33,799 nucleotides of DNA from positions 129,891-163,689 of the forward strand of contig BDGG01000019.1 of the NCBI GenBank assembly GCA_001949185.1, in the 5' to 3' direction. Both the position numbers and the translations under genes were made by a program. Shown piece after piece: positions 11,096-22,132 of this stretch. The stretch is from Ramazzottius varieornatus (lineage: Eukaryota; Tardigrada; Eutardigrada; Parachela; Ramazzottiidae). Under the pieces are notes generated by a model, which was not told the DNA's origin, made no database searches, and was given only the letters and a program-made list of their open reading frames with translations. The number at the start of each line of letters is the position of its first letter. The first letter of the stretch is position 1.

Positions 11096-11749
11096 GATGA
11101 TGAGGGCAATCAGCCTGATAGCTCTACTTCACGTTACAGTCTTCGTGACGTGAAGTCTGTTGTATGGTTTTTTACAGGTACGTTTGGACAAGCGGGGTTG
11201 TACCTTTGTCGAATAATACAAAGAGCTTCGTCTACTTTTTTTTGTTTCCTGTCACTTTTCGATGGTCTCACGCTGTAATCTCAGTTGTACACCATATCGC
11301 GTCTTTTTTCCCGTTCTTCTTTAATACGGCATCTTTGAAGTGACTGCAGTTGTGTCTGAACGGTCTCCTGTCGAAGTTTCCTTTAACGCCCTTTACTAAA
11401 ACTTCATCTTTCGAGCTCGCACAAGACCGCACTCTGTTCTTTCCAGCAATCAGCTGAAGTCTATTCCGTTGGTGGATTCGATTGAACCTACATGCTTCGG
11501 ACATCCATAGCTCTAATGCAGAATAGAAGACCTGGAATAGAAAAACCAGCATGAGTACCTCAAAGTATCTTTTCTCCGACTTCCGGTTGCCGTTTTTTCA
11601 ACCAATCAATATCGTTTTACGTCTAACTGAAAGCTCCTACATTTACTGAGTTCTTCAGTTTCCACAGCTTGTTGTGCCTTCTGCCGAAAGCGGTTATATG
11701 TTTTGTCCACCAACCTTATGCACCTAGCTTTTTCATCGATTTAGACAAC
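11096..11749. other. Spacer within transposon
   Basis: No supported gene. It includes the 3' end of the coiled-coil gene and, near 11668, a splice-acceptor-like tract (ttccacag) that could join an unseen leader exon to the transposase frame. An open frame at 11268-11552 (-) has no recognisable content. Confidence 0.4.
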
Positions 11750-12909
11750 ATGTGCGCGGAAGTCCAAGCGCTCCGAGTTCGTTATGCTCGTCGCGAACGG
11801 AGGATCATTCGACTATTACGATGGCAGACGGACATGTTGCTGTACCGTCATGCTGCTCTCGAATACGAACGGTACTACGTGAGACATGAGATCGATTTAG
11901 TGAATACGCTGAATGAAAAGATGCGATACCACTTTCGGATGGAGAATTATCAGGATTTATGCAGACTACGCGATGCCTTACAACTACCGGAAGCCGTCAT
12001 CGGCGAAAACCGAGTCGTCGTCTCTAGAAGTCTCGCTTTAGCTGTGCCGCTGAAGCGGCTGGCCTTTACAAATAGATGGGTCGACTGCATGGACCTTCTA
12101 GGCCGAGAAAGAACCCAGCTGTCGCGCATCTTCAACGCTACAGTTTCTGCCATATACAGGAAGCACAGTCACCTGTTAGAAAACATGGATCAACCATGGC
12201 TGACGAGGGAACGCGTAGATCTACATGCTAATGCCATACATCGGGCCTGTGGGATTATGGTAGGTCCTTGGCAATCTGTTCATACCAAGAAAAGCTCGGA
12301 AGTCCAGAGCTTTTGTTTGTTACAGATAGCTGTTGGGGCTTCATCGACGGAACTACCCGAGCGATTTTTCGTCCCAAAAGACATCAGAGGGAGCAATACA
12401 GCGGACACTCACGGAAGCACGTCATGAAGTTTCAAAGTATATGCACTCCAGATGGTATAATCGCGAATATGTATGGTCCCTGTGCAGGTCGCCGTCATGA
12501 CGGTTTCATGTTGGAAGAAAGCAACATGCGCGAGCGACGGCGCCACCTCAGCGAAAAGTGGGGAAGGAAAATGTGTCTCTTCGGCGACAAGGGATACTCT
12601 CTCAGTGAAGAGATTCAAGTTCCCAACGAAGGCAGCCACCTGACAGAAGAACATACAGTTTTCAACAACACAATGTCGCAGATTAGAGTGACTGTAGAGT
12701 ACGGTTTTGTGGCGATAGCACGAGATTTTGCGTTCGCAAATTATGAAAAAAATCAGAAAAAATATACTGGCAGCAGGTGGCCAAAACATATTTAGTGACT
12801 GCCGTTCTGACTGACTGTATGACATGCATGTACGGCTTTCCTCTTGTCCGGAAAAATTTGGCGTCGATCCTCCGCCTCTTGAAATATACTTGGGTTTCGT
12901 AGAAGAAAA
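11750..12909 (+). pseudogene. PIF/Harbinger-type DDE transposase, C-terminus frameshifted
   Basis: Nuclease that would cut and paste the element. The N-terminal part (ATG 11750 to about 12259, 170 aa) has a helix-turn-helix-like segment around LSRIFNATVSAIYRK. The catalytic domain lies in a second frame after a tiny apparent intron from donor gtaggt at 12260. FIDGTTR carries the first Asp, FGDKGY the second and TVEYGF the Glu; YGPCAGRRHDGFMLEES is the strongest family match. This frame stops at 12793-12795, but recognisable C-terminal sequence continues in other frames: TYLVTAVLTDCMTCMYG near 12786-12836, then FGVDPPPLEIYLGF near 12857-12898. That is two shifts, the first near an A-run at 12751-12758. 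Either this copy is dead or the assembly has homopolymer errors there. Confidence 0.78.
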
Positions 12910-13038
12910 TTAGCTTGGTTTCCCGGCAGTAAGAAATCGAAATGTATTCGCAAAAACAGCAACCGTTTTTCGTTACTCTATATTTAAGCTTGGTCTACCG
13001 GCTTTCTACCACCGTGGATTATTTCTTTGCGTAGTTAA

Positions 13039-13364
13039 TTAGAACGTCTCGCAGAGTCGTATTAGTTTGAAATAAAATCGGACGATCTTCCGCACGTTCT
13101 TTACTTCGGTCAGTCGGATTTCTTTCTCGATTTCCGGGTGTTTTTCTTTGAGCTCCTGTTCTTCCGCGAACTTCTCTTTCCGCCATTCGCGATCGTTCTT
13201 CGCTCTTCCATATCGTTCTGTCTTTCGATTTTGTTCAAGTCACGCATGACCTCGGCCTGACTAGCAGCGGTGTCGTATAATTGGAGTAGATCCGCGGCGC
13301 GGATTCGGCGAGTGGTCCTCGAAGGGAGGGCTGACGATCCAGCGTCATTCACTTTGATAAACAT
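13039..13364 (-). pseudogene. Transposon-borne basic/charged ORF with probable frameshift
   Basis: Minus strand from ATG 13364 (MFIKVNDAGSSALPSRTTRR). The original frame becomes an uninformative Lys/Arg/Ser run and stops at 13110. A neighbouring frame takes over at about residue 55 with coding-like text (EWRKEKFAEEQELKEKHPEI) and continues to a stop at 13039-13041. This pattern suggests a one-base shift near 13195-13205. It is charged and helical like the plus-strand accessory gene, and could be a relative or a separate cargo gene. Function unknown. Confidence 0.4.
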
Positions 13365-13430
13365 CTTGCCGAGAACAGCACACTAAGGGCTGCGCCGGAA
13401 GTCCGCGCTTGAGACGAAGACTTAAAAGGA

Positions 13431-13985
13431 CTAGAAAGTTTTGTCTCGATCTTGCTGTATCATGAGAACGTTTCTAGGCGGATCAATCGTTTTGAACGAA
13501 TCGAATCCGTTCAGGAACAAAGATTTTCCCTTAGTTGAGGTGAAAACTGTTTCCATAGAATTTTGTAAAGTGGATTTCGCTGGTCGACCTTCGGGAAACT
13601 GTTGTTCTTCTGCCGTTCCGTCTTTTGCCAGAGCTTTCCGATACGCTGTGGCTATCGCAGCTTTTTTGGCTGCTTTGCTGGTCTCTGTAACAGACGTAGC
13701 TCTGTTTCATCCGTTGCAGATAAGTTCTGTATCTCACTTTCGGAAAGGGTTACCTGTGGCTTCCGGTAGGAACTTAGCCTTTTCTCTGACGGGCTGAGAT
13801 AAACCTTCCACTGGAAGGAGAAAGGACGGTTAAGCGCGGACGACTGTCGCAGGGTTGTTGACTTGTCGGAAAAGAGTCTTACCTAAATTAGGTCGGACAT
13901 CCTGAGCGGGTTCTTCGGCTCCATCTGAGGTATCTTTGTCGCCGACAGAACACAGTGGCGCTGTAGCCTTGTTGCCTGTGGTCAT
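13431..13985 (-). CDS. Transposon-borne unknown protein, three exons
   Basis: Exons 13985-13883, 13810-13754 and 13684-13431 have good signals (gtaaga, ttccttccag, gtaacc, gttacag) and consistent phases. They give 137 aa from ATG 13985. The sequence holds an Ala/Lys-rich helix (TSKAAKKAAIATAYRKALAK) and then a polar tail ending IQQDRDKTF. There is no recognised domain. The frame is open for some distance upstream of the ATG and could be joined to the 14012-14838 frames by splicing that I could not resolve. The agreement of three phases argues that it is a real gene. Confidence 0.5.
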
Positions 13986-14011
13986 CCCACGAATCAGACT
14001 TTCGTCTCTGT

Positions 14012-14838
14012 TTACTGCGCCGCAGCTTCTTTGGTCGGCCTTGGCTGATTATCTCTCTTCACCGCAAGGGACTGAATCACTTGGTCGACTATGTTGACAG
14101 GATCTTCCTCAGCGCCAGATTCTCGTGGGCGCTTTGGATGCTTCTCCTTGAGTTCTTTCACTTTTCGATCAACAAGAGCCCGAAGACTATGCAGAGCATC
14201 GGCGTCCTTCTTCTTCTGTGCATTGATTTCTTTCTCAGTTTCCGGCATGAGTTCTGGTTCTGTAGGCTGATAAGTGTTCTTAAGGAATGGCGTAGAGAGA
14301 CCTTCCACGCGAGAGTACACTCTTTTCAGGGAGGATACTGATAGGGACTGATATCGTCGACGGCCAGTAGTCTCTCATTAGTTTCCTCTTCGCGGGTTAA
14401 CTTCGGACGAGGCGCAGTAGTGTCGTTGTCCATTTCTTTTCTCGACCGTCTTTTCGGCTTCGGAATCTCTGTCACGTCGCTGTCGAGCTGCGTCCGAAGT
14501 CCATGGGTTGGAACCGCGTAATCTTTTCCTGTTTTTGATCTCTCCCTGTTAACTGGAGCAGCTGAAGACGACGCTGATGTGGGAGAAACTGATGGTGCGT
14601 CATGCACTTGCGCTGGATGTCCGCGCGTTACAGACGGCCTGCTGCTAGTGCCGGATCCTTTTGGCTGATTGCCCGGGATAGTCATAGATAATTGTCCAGG
14701 TGAAGAGAGCAGCGTTACTGCTGGAGTGCTGGAGGTAATTTCGGAGCTGACGACATCAAATAAGTCTTCATCAGCCGACTCACGGGAAAGCGCTGCGTCC
14801 CACAGGAGATCGAGTCCGTTCCATCCATCGTCCGCCAT
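14012..14838 (-). pseudogene. Transposon-borne Ser/Pro-rich unknown protein, frame broken near 14325
   Basis: Begins MADDGWNGLDLLWDAALSRE at 14838; an upstream in-frame ATG at 14874 is possible. The first 170 residues are acidic, then Ser/Pro/Thr-rich, then basic (KPKRRSRKE), and stop at 14326. A second frame overlaps and carries on from about 14345 to 14012 with charged helical text (KKKDADALHSLRALVDRKVK). The join needs a one-base shift, since no intron of sensible size fits. Function unknown. It starts about 380 bp inside the right end of the element, so its promoter probably lies among the subterminal repeats. Confidence 0.42.
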
Positions 14839-15044
14839 TCCCGGCCAAAACGCACGAGCACAGAATTTTTCCACTATTGAAGCACCGAAAGATCAAGGCG
14901 GCCTTCTTCTTGTTATGGTTATACCGGTATTTGAATCAAACTAAACACTTCCGTTGCGTCTTAATTCCCGATGTTACTGTTCTAATGATCGGAGTCAGCG
15001 GAAATTCAAAAACATGTGCGGGGTGGAAATTTCCGTTCGTCGTT

Positions 15045-15190
15045 CTCACATTTCATCGCCGAGTTTGTGAGCCATCAGCTGCTCACATGACGGCTGACGG
15101 CTCACATTTGGCCTTCGCCCAATACCGAAGTCGGGGTGGAGTCGGTCCGGACCACATGTGACAGTCGTAATGTGAGGGAGCAAATGTGAG
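15045..15190. repeat. Subterminal CTCACAT repeat cluster of the transposon
   Basis: CTCACAT or its complement ATGTGAG occurs at 15045-15051, 15082-15088, 15101-15107, 15170-15176 and 15184-15190, with weaker forms at 15067-15071 and 15154-15161. GCTCACATTTG (15100-15110) and CAAATGTGAGC (15181-15191) form a perfect 11-bp inverted pair. Such clusters are often transposase-binding sites; that role here is inference. Confidence 0.65.
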
Positions 15191-15217
15191 CGGTTAATTG
15201 ATTTTGCGCACGCAGTC
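15130..15217 (-). repeat. Right terminal inverted repeat of Harbinger-like element
   Basis: Ends ...TTGATTTTGCGCACGCAGTC. It is the imperfect complement of 9890-9980, with a perfect 14-bp core. Confidence 0.78.
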
Positions 15218-15475
15218 TAGTGACTGTGATAGCTACCTGATTCGGCTGATTGATGCTAAATTCAGCTGTACCACCTCGGGCGGAATTCGTGATGTTAGAG
15301 TCTGCCCCCAGTTTTCGGCAGGGTCACTGAGTTGCTCATCGAAACCTGGAAAAATCGCAGTGCATGTTTTCGTTCTTCCTTTTCTGCTCAGTGCGTAACT
15401 TGCAGAAGAAGTACGAATCGACTCCCAAGGAGGAGTTTTGGTTTAACAGATCGTCCGCTATTTCAGGATCACGAG

Positions 15476-16963
15476 ATGGCCGATCAGCTAAGGGAACTCT
15501 TCGGATCGGATGAAGATTCGGACGACAACCAGACGCCTTCAGCGCTGCGTATTTCTCCCGCTGAAGATCGATCTTCTCCCCCTGCCCACGACCACGACGA
15601 GAAAGAAACGACGCCAGCTGCGGAAAGTGAACCCGAAGATGGAAATGAAGTGCATGGTTCTCGTCAACCTACCTCTGGCTTCACCCGCGTCCCATCCGAC
15701 GTCGAAGGCTCCGATACTGAACCCACAAAGACAGAAGACCGAGGCAACTCTTCTCAACCCGCTGTGTCCAGTCAACCAGACGTTGAACCTGAGGACGAGG
15801 AAGAAACGCGTGTGGAAGTGACAATTCCACGTCTCGAGCCTAATTTTGAAGGAAGACATATCTACTGGAAGGCACAAGACTTCGTGCGTGCAGATGCCAA
15901 CGCGTTCAAAGCTGACGATGACGATGAGTTTGAAGATTTTGACGAGGATCCACCACTGGAAATTCAACAGGCCATGCGGCAGTCAGTAAAGACGACCATG
16001 AGATGGCGATGGACGACTGGAGAGAACGGAGATCCGATGATAGAATCGAATACAAAGTTCATCAAATGGTCGGATGGAAGGTATGCTGGTTTTGATGCAT
16101 AACGTCTTTTGCTCCGTACAGTAAAACTGCCGTGCTGCGCAGTTTAGGGCTAAAATTCGTGACGTCATAAATGTGTTGATCGCTTCACTGTGGTGTCATA
16201 TCATAATATAATTGTGATGTATTGTGTTCTATCATAGCATGTTTTTTTGTAGCCATTCCGTTGTGATCGGCGACGAGTACTTCGACGTTTCCTTCATTCC
16301 TCTGAAAGGCGAACACCATCAGCTGTTCCTGCGACAAGGAACTGGTCTTCAAGGTGGCGTGGTCCTGAAAGAGAGGATGATTCTCCGACCAGCAGTCACG
16401 AACCCCTTACTGAGGAAGGCCCGCCTGTCTGCTGGCACCCAGTTGTCCACTCGCACTGGTGCTCAGATGGACAAGTCCCGCCAGACGATGATGGCACCGG
16501 TTGGTCAGGAGAAGGATCCGGAGAAGCATCGTGCTGAGCTGATGAAAAAGGAAGACGAACGGCTGAAGGCCTCCATCAGAAGAGAAACTCATCAACGCCG
16601 CGTCCGCGATCGAAGTTATCGGTAAGCAAAAATGGTCACGACTAGGATCAATCGCTGAAAGTAAGAGGGCTATATTTGTTTCACAGGGGTATCACCAGTG
16701 GTTTCTTGGAGGGTAACGACGAGGAAGATGACAACACGGTGTCGCTTTCGGCCATCAAGAACTCCTATAAGAGAGGAGATTTCACTCGTCCCGTCTACTC
16801 CGATGAGGAAGACGACGACGAACCTGGTGACAGCCGCCGCAAGAAGCTGGAAACGGCCAAGGATCTCGATGACGATGATGACGATTTCGGCGTCAAGAAG
16901 AAGAAGACGGATGAAGGTGCGGCGAAGAAGAGAGTAGCCGTTGTATCAGACGAGGAAGATTAA
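15476..16963 (+). CDS. LEO1: RNA polymerase-associated protein LEO1 (Paf1 complex)
   Basis: Paf1-complex subunit that promotes transcription elongation and histone modification in the nucleus. Three exons: 15476-16080, 16253-16621 and 16687-16963; 416 aa, shorter than the about 660-aa human form mainly in the acidic N-terminus. Residues 1-125 are acidic and disordered. The Leo1 core runs from about residue 118 to 300, with IKWSDG, VVIGDEYFDV, LFLRQGTGLQG and KKEDERLKASIRRETHQRR all matching the family. The C-terminus is acidic and lysine-rich and ends VVSDEED, like other LEO1 proteins. AATAAA at 17150-17155 is a likely polyadenylation signal. Intron 1 holds a TGACGTCA palindrome (16160-16167). 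The frame is open upstream to 15332, but the chosen ATG opens the conserved MADQLRELFGSDEDSD. Confidence 0.93.
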
Positions 16964-17252
16964 ACTGTACATATTTTCGCAGGTTTTTTCCTTTTCTTTC
17001 GACATTTCTTAGAGACTGAACAAATGACAAACTATTGTTTAGAAGGCAAAGAAAAACTGTTCTTCGCTTAATGGGAAGAAACAACATTTCACCCTAAAAG
17101 ACTATCACACATGAACGACGCGAAGAAGACTCGAATGCACGGATGATACAATAAAAGCAGAGAAATAATTAGGATAAAAAATCGAAAGTGTCGAGAGAAT
17201 CAGAAGATCGGACACAACAGTAGAAATTATTACAGTACAACGAAGTACATGA

Positions 17253-20149
17253 TCAAACGGGTTGGGCTATCGGTTTGTCGAGCTCTTCATCGTCAGCTTC
17301 TTCCTTCTCTTCCACAATGAGGGCGATGGCTGGACCCCAACCGAATAGCTCGATCTCCTTGCGGGAAGCCGGCGAGCATTCAATGGAGTTGCGGGGATAG
17401 GTGGTATAGACTTCGAACTGGTCGGGGACGTCAGGTTGACTGAGAATGTAATGGTACAGATCCTACAATGAACCATATTCTGAACGCTCGCCACTAAGTT
17501 GTCAGGATTGCTTCCCCAAGTGGCGCACGTTTTCCTTGTCACCAGCTGAAGACGTGCGTCACTTGGGAAAACCGATCGTGTCGAGTTGGCTTGTTTTTCC
17601 AAGTGGTGCATGTTTCGTTATTGTTGAATTACGATGTGTGCAACTTATGAAAAAGACTTTGCCGAGCCTGTTTGCCGTGTGTGAGTGTTTGTACAAAGAC
17701 CAAGAGTTTCCTGTAGAATTACCGCCACAACATCAGTGTCGTTGAAACGCCGCTGTATCCGTTTTCCGTTTGGAAGTTTGAAGCTGATACGACAGCAGTC
17801 TGCTGTACCTTCCTTTGGTTCGGCTGGTACTAACCTGGCTGCTTCATGTTTCCTCCTTGCCAAGCTCTGCAATGGAAAACAACGATACCATCTTTTTCCC
17901 GCCAGCGGATATCTCGAAAGAAAAAGGGACTAACCTCGACTCGCTCGATCTCCTCTCGATGTTTCCGTTCTTCCGCTTCCTTCTTGGCATGCTCGGCCTG
18001 CTCCTTTTTCAAAGCTTCCTGACGCTTCTTCTCGGCTTTATCCTGATCAGCTTTGAGCGACTTCTGGAAGGCTTCGTCCTGCTCCTTTCTCAACGTCTGA
18101 TTCATGTCCAGCTGTTGCCTGTAACCATTCAGCGAAAGTTACGTATTATGGCGGAAGTCGTCGTCGAAACGTTTGAGTCTTACCGTTCTTGACGAGCAGC
18201 GTTCAGAAGGCGTTCGTTATGGCCGAACAACTGGGTCAGTTTGTCGATCAGCTGCTCGTGGTTGTGGTATCCTTGCAGTCTTCCGATGAGCGTCATCTGG
18301 TTTCCTTTATTGGCGATCAGTCCCAAGGAAGGATACTTGCTGACCTGTAAGGCTTGCGCTACCTTGTAGCCTTCGGCATACTTTGTGGAACAGCCCCAGA
18401 AGAGCGCACGAGAGTTGATCATAGACACGACATTAGGATGAATCAAGGCATCCCTAAAGTAACAAAAAGCAGCGATAAATCGTTCACTCTGGGAAGAGAT
18501 TCCATCTAGCAGAACACCATAAAATCGAAAGCCGTCATAGTCCAGAATTTGGGCGTGGGCAAACGAACTGAACCAAGTCGTTTTCCCAAGTGGCGCACAC
18601 TTCCAGGCAACAACAATGAAAACGTGCGCCACATGAGATATCAATCTGGTTCCATTCATTTGCCTGCGTCCCATTTGACCCAAACTGGAAGAATCGCTTA
18701 GAATTCCCAAATTTCGAAAGGCTGCCCACCACTGGACCTCCCGGGAGAAAGCCGTGCGACGTACATCGATCACAGTACCTGCAGAAACGGTCGGAATCGT
18801 GAGAGTTGTCCTGGTGTAGGTACAAAAGCAGGAACCGTAGTTCTCTCTTGGCATCCTGATAAGCCTGTAATCAACAACTAAACTGAGACAACTTTCGGAA
18901 ATCCAGTTACCGTTAGAAAAGCCATCCGGTTTCCATGAGAAGATTACGTAAGATTCTGTCTTCATACTGTACCTCTTTGTAGCCACCTTGATAGAACACT
19001 GGATGTGTCGTACCATACATCTCTTCAAAGCCTTCGATGAAGTTCTTCACATCCTGCGTGGGTGTACTAGCAGCTACAAAACAGGGACATCGTCCAACTC
19101 CACAACCATCAGCCATCAGCGCGAATGTTTCATGGAAAGCAAAGGCACAGTAAGAGACTGACTTACGGAAGGAAGGTCCAGCTACGAAAGACCCTGCATA
19201 AAACGAAAAAATATCATCAACATGCTCACAGGGAAACACGAGCTTTCTGGAAGAACAATTGGGACATCGACAAATGACTCGAACATGATCGCTGTCCCAA
19301 GTGGCGCACACCTCCAGCCAATAACATGAAAAAGTGCGGCACTCAAGATAACGGTCATGTTCCGCCCATTTGCCGCTGTCCCAAATTTCATTTATGACGG
19401 AAAAAAGCTGGCGTAAAGACTTACAGAGGAAACGCAGGAAATCGACGATGGTCGTGTAAGTAAAGCGAACCGGGATGACAACGATAGCTTTCATCCAGTC
19501 CCATAATCCCCAAGGTACGACCGGCGCTGGTCCGCCTTGAAAGCTGCAAAGTAAGAGAACACCTCGTCAAACAAATAAAAGATGAAAAGCTCTCAGACCC
19601 ACAAGTCCACGAGAGAAATACGAGTATTAGATAAGAAGAGGAACGACCACAGAACGTACACTTGGGTACTAGAGGGAGAAATGGTCAACCTGGGAGTTCT
19701 TGCTGGATTAGCTGACGTCGTAGGTCCATCTTGCGCCATTGACGCTTCTCTTCTATAGTTTGAACTGTAACGCGCGATAGATGGAAGTCCAGCAGCTTGA
19801 CGTCTTAGCGCATCAGCCTGGTCGTCTTGCTCCCGGAAGATATTTTCCACAGCAGCCTTCATCACAAATTTTAACTACGTTAAACTGAGTCTCTAAAACA
19901 CGTCAAAATACAAATTACAAACCTGTTCATCCCATCCATTGTGTTCAAGTATACGACGGCACTGATTGATGTCGTCCAAACCCGATAAGTTCTGCAACGA
20001 AGAAAAAGAGGAATTTGATGTGAAATCAATAACGAAAATTATTTTATTTGAAGTTGAGCGTGATTGACAGGCAAAATACGCACTTGAAAGTTGATGAGTA
20101 TCTCCGTCTGCTCTTCACTCAAAGCATCCAAGGGTCTCCTAGCATCCAT
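17253..20149 (-). CDS. FAF2: FAS-associated factor 2 (UBXD8)
   Basis: ER and lipid-droplet protein that recruits p97/VCP for ER-associated degradation. Eleven exons: 20149-20084, 19991-19923, 19856-19660, 19543-19425, 19193-19167, 19073-18973, 18864-18779, 18453-18184, 18118-17935, 17866-17723 and 17462-17253; 490 aa. Order: UBA (about 8-50), membrane hairpin (around WDWMKAIVVIPVRFTYTTIV, about 122-150), UAS thioredoxin-like domain (about 165-300; HPVFYQGGY, ALFWGCST), coiled coil (312-375) and UBX (about 390-470). The p97-contact loop reads YPR rather than the usual FPR. Exon 5 is a 27-nt microexon between hairpin and UAS with no clear match. The exon 3 acceptor (gatgaag) is pyrimidine-poor and least certain. 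Introns 4, 7 and 10 carry MITEs. Convergent with LEO1 and divergent from NDUFS7. Confidence 0.93.
17486..17681. mobile_element. MITE copy 5 (double hairpin), in FAF2 intron 10
   Basis: First module: CCCCAAGTGGCGCACGTTTT paired with ACGTGCGTCACTTGGGAAAA. Second module: TTTTCCAAGTGGTGCATG with the weaker partner TGTGTGCAACTTATGAAAAA. It fills most of the intron. Confidence 0.75.
18551..18672. mobile_element. MITE copy 6 (single hairpin), in FAF2 intron 7
   Basis: Starts GGGCGTGGGCAAACGAACTG and ends TTCATTTGCCTGCGTCCC. The centre is CCAAGTGGCGCACACTTCCA then AACGTGCGCCACATGAG. Length 122 bp, the same as copy 7. Confidence 0.82.
19261..19382. mobile_element. MITE copy 7 (single hairpin), in FAF2 intron 4
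   Basis: Starts GGGACATCGACAAATGACTC and ends CATTTGCCGCTGTCCC. The centre is CCAAGTGGCGCACACCTCCA, spacer GCCAATAACATG, then AGTGCGGCACTCAAGATAAC. Length 122 bp. AATT precedes it and AAATT follows it. Confidence 0.82.
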
Positions 20150-21035
20150 GGCGCGATCTTCCTCCGCAACTACCGCTCTGTATTATCTTCTGAGCAGCAC
20201 GAAGCAGATACCTGGAAAAACTCCAAACGCACGTTAATTAACATGGAGAAAGGATTACAGTATTGTGAGAAATCGAAGCAATCGAAGGGATCGGGAAACC
20301 ATCATCCCTGCAGTCAGCCTTTAAATACTTCATACTATTACCTCGCTTCCCTAACTTCCGCGATGCACGATACACGGTACTGAAACCAACTAACCGAATG
20401 ATATAGGAGATCGTTGAAAGTAGAAGAAATTCCGCAGTCTTCTGGGCTTCCGGTCAGAGTTGACAATAAGGCAGTTATCCAACAGTAGGGTTACTGGGTT
20501 AGGGTCTAAACGAGAGGAGCAGAAGCTTAGAAAGAAGCAGATGAGTATCACAAACGACTGTTGAACTCCCTAAGTTCGCTCCATCCGGAAAGGAGTTCGG
20601 GAGAACTAGAAGAGGGATAAGAATCCAGATTCCAGAGGGAATGCGCAGAAAAGGTCTGAGCAAAAATTTAGAAATGATTCTGACGTGGTCCATTTGCCTT
20701 GCGGGCTTCTGTGGGTTTAAAAAGTCGCAGGAGCACACGCCAATCAGAATAAGGGCAGCAATCAATGTTAACGTTACACATCTTAAAATTGTTGTCCAAG
20801 TGACGTCAGGTATGTGACTGTGATGGTCGGGTGTACAACTATCGCGTCCAGCTGGGAGATTGGACGACAAGGGAACGTGAAGATGAGTTTGTTTTCTGCT
20901 TCACTTTTCTCTGTTCTTCCTCCATTCTTCTAGCTCTGTTGCTGGTTTGTGGGGTAGACAATTGTGTACCGCTCAGGATCAAGTACGAATCTTTTTGCTC
21001 GTGGATATCCGAGTAGAAAGGCGATTGAGGCAAAG
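20150..21035. other. Divergent region between FAF2 and NDUFS7
   Basis: Likely shared promoter and leader sequence. It holds one TGACGTCA palindrome at 20801-20808. A minus-strand open frame (20870-20499, 123 aa) contains a hydrophobic stretch (LRCVTLTLIAALILIGVCSC) and a second one around GIWILIPLLVLP. It would be a two-pass membrane protein, with a plausible acceptor (catcacag) at its start, but I cannot assign a family or find further exons, so it is not called as a gene. Confidence 0.4.

Positions 21036-22132
<1,097 letters not shown>

Larger units (their letters stand above)
9890..15217. mobile_element. PIF/Harbinger-like DNA transposon, 5.3 kb, with accessory genes
   Basis: Terminal inverted repeats are seen directly: GTGCGCAAAATCAA at 9895-9908 and its exact complement at 15198-15211, continuing inward with AACCG and about 70% similarity over roughly 85 bp. 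Outer ends are GGACT (9890) and AGTC (15217). TAG flanks both ends (9887-9889 and 15218-15220), a possible 3-bp target duplication as expected for this superfamily. Inside are a DDE transposase frame (11750-12795, C-terminus broken), a multi-exon plus-strand gene (10193-11095), and minus-strand frames (13039-13364, 13431-13985, 14012-14838). It lies between the divergent genes ATPIF1 and LEO1, about 230 and 260 bp from their start codons. Frameshifts in several frames suggest that this copy is decaying. Confidence 0.8.

Noticed and set aside
17831-17836. Possible donor gttagt within FAF2 exon 10
   Set aside because: Reading straight through gives the conserved UBX domain (CCRISFKLPNGKRIQRRF), so the site is not used in the main form.
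20499-20870. Minus-strand frame with two hydrophobic stretches between FAF2 and NDUFS7
   Set aside because: No family match, no clear start, and no supporting exon chain. It lies in a divergent promoter region; left as a possibility in the regional entry.
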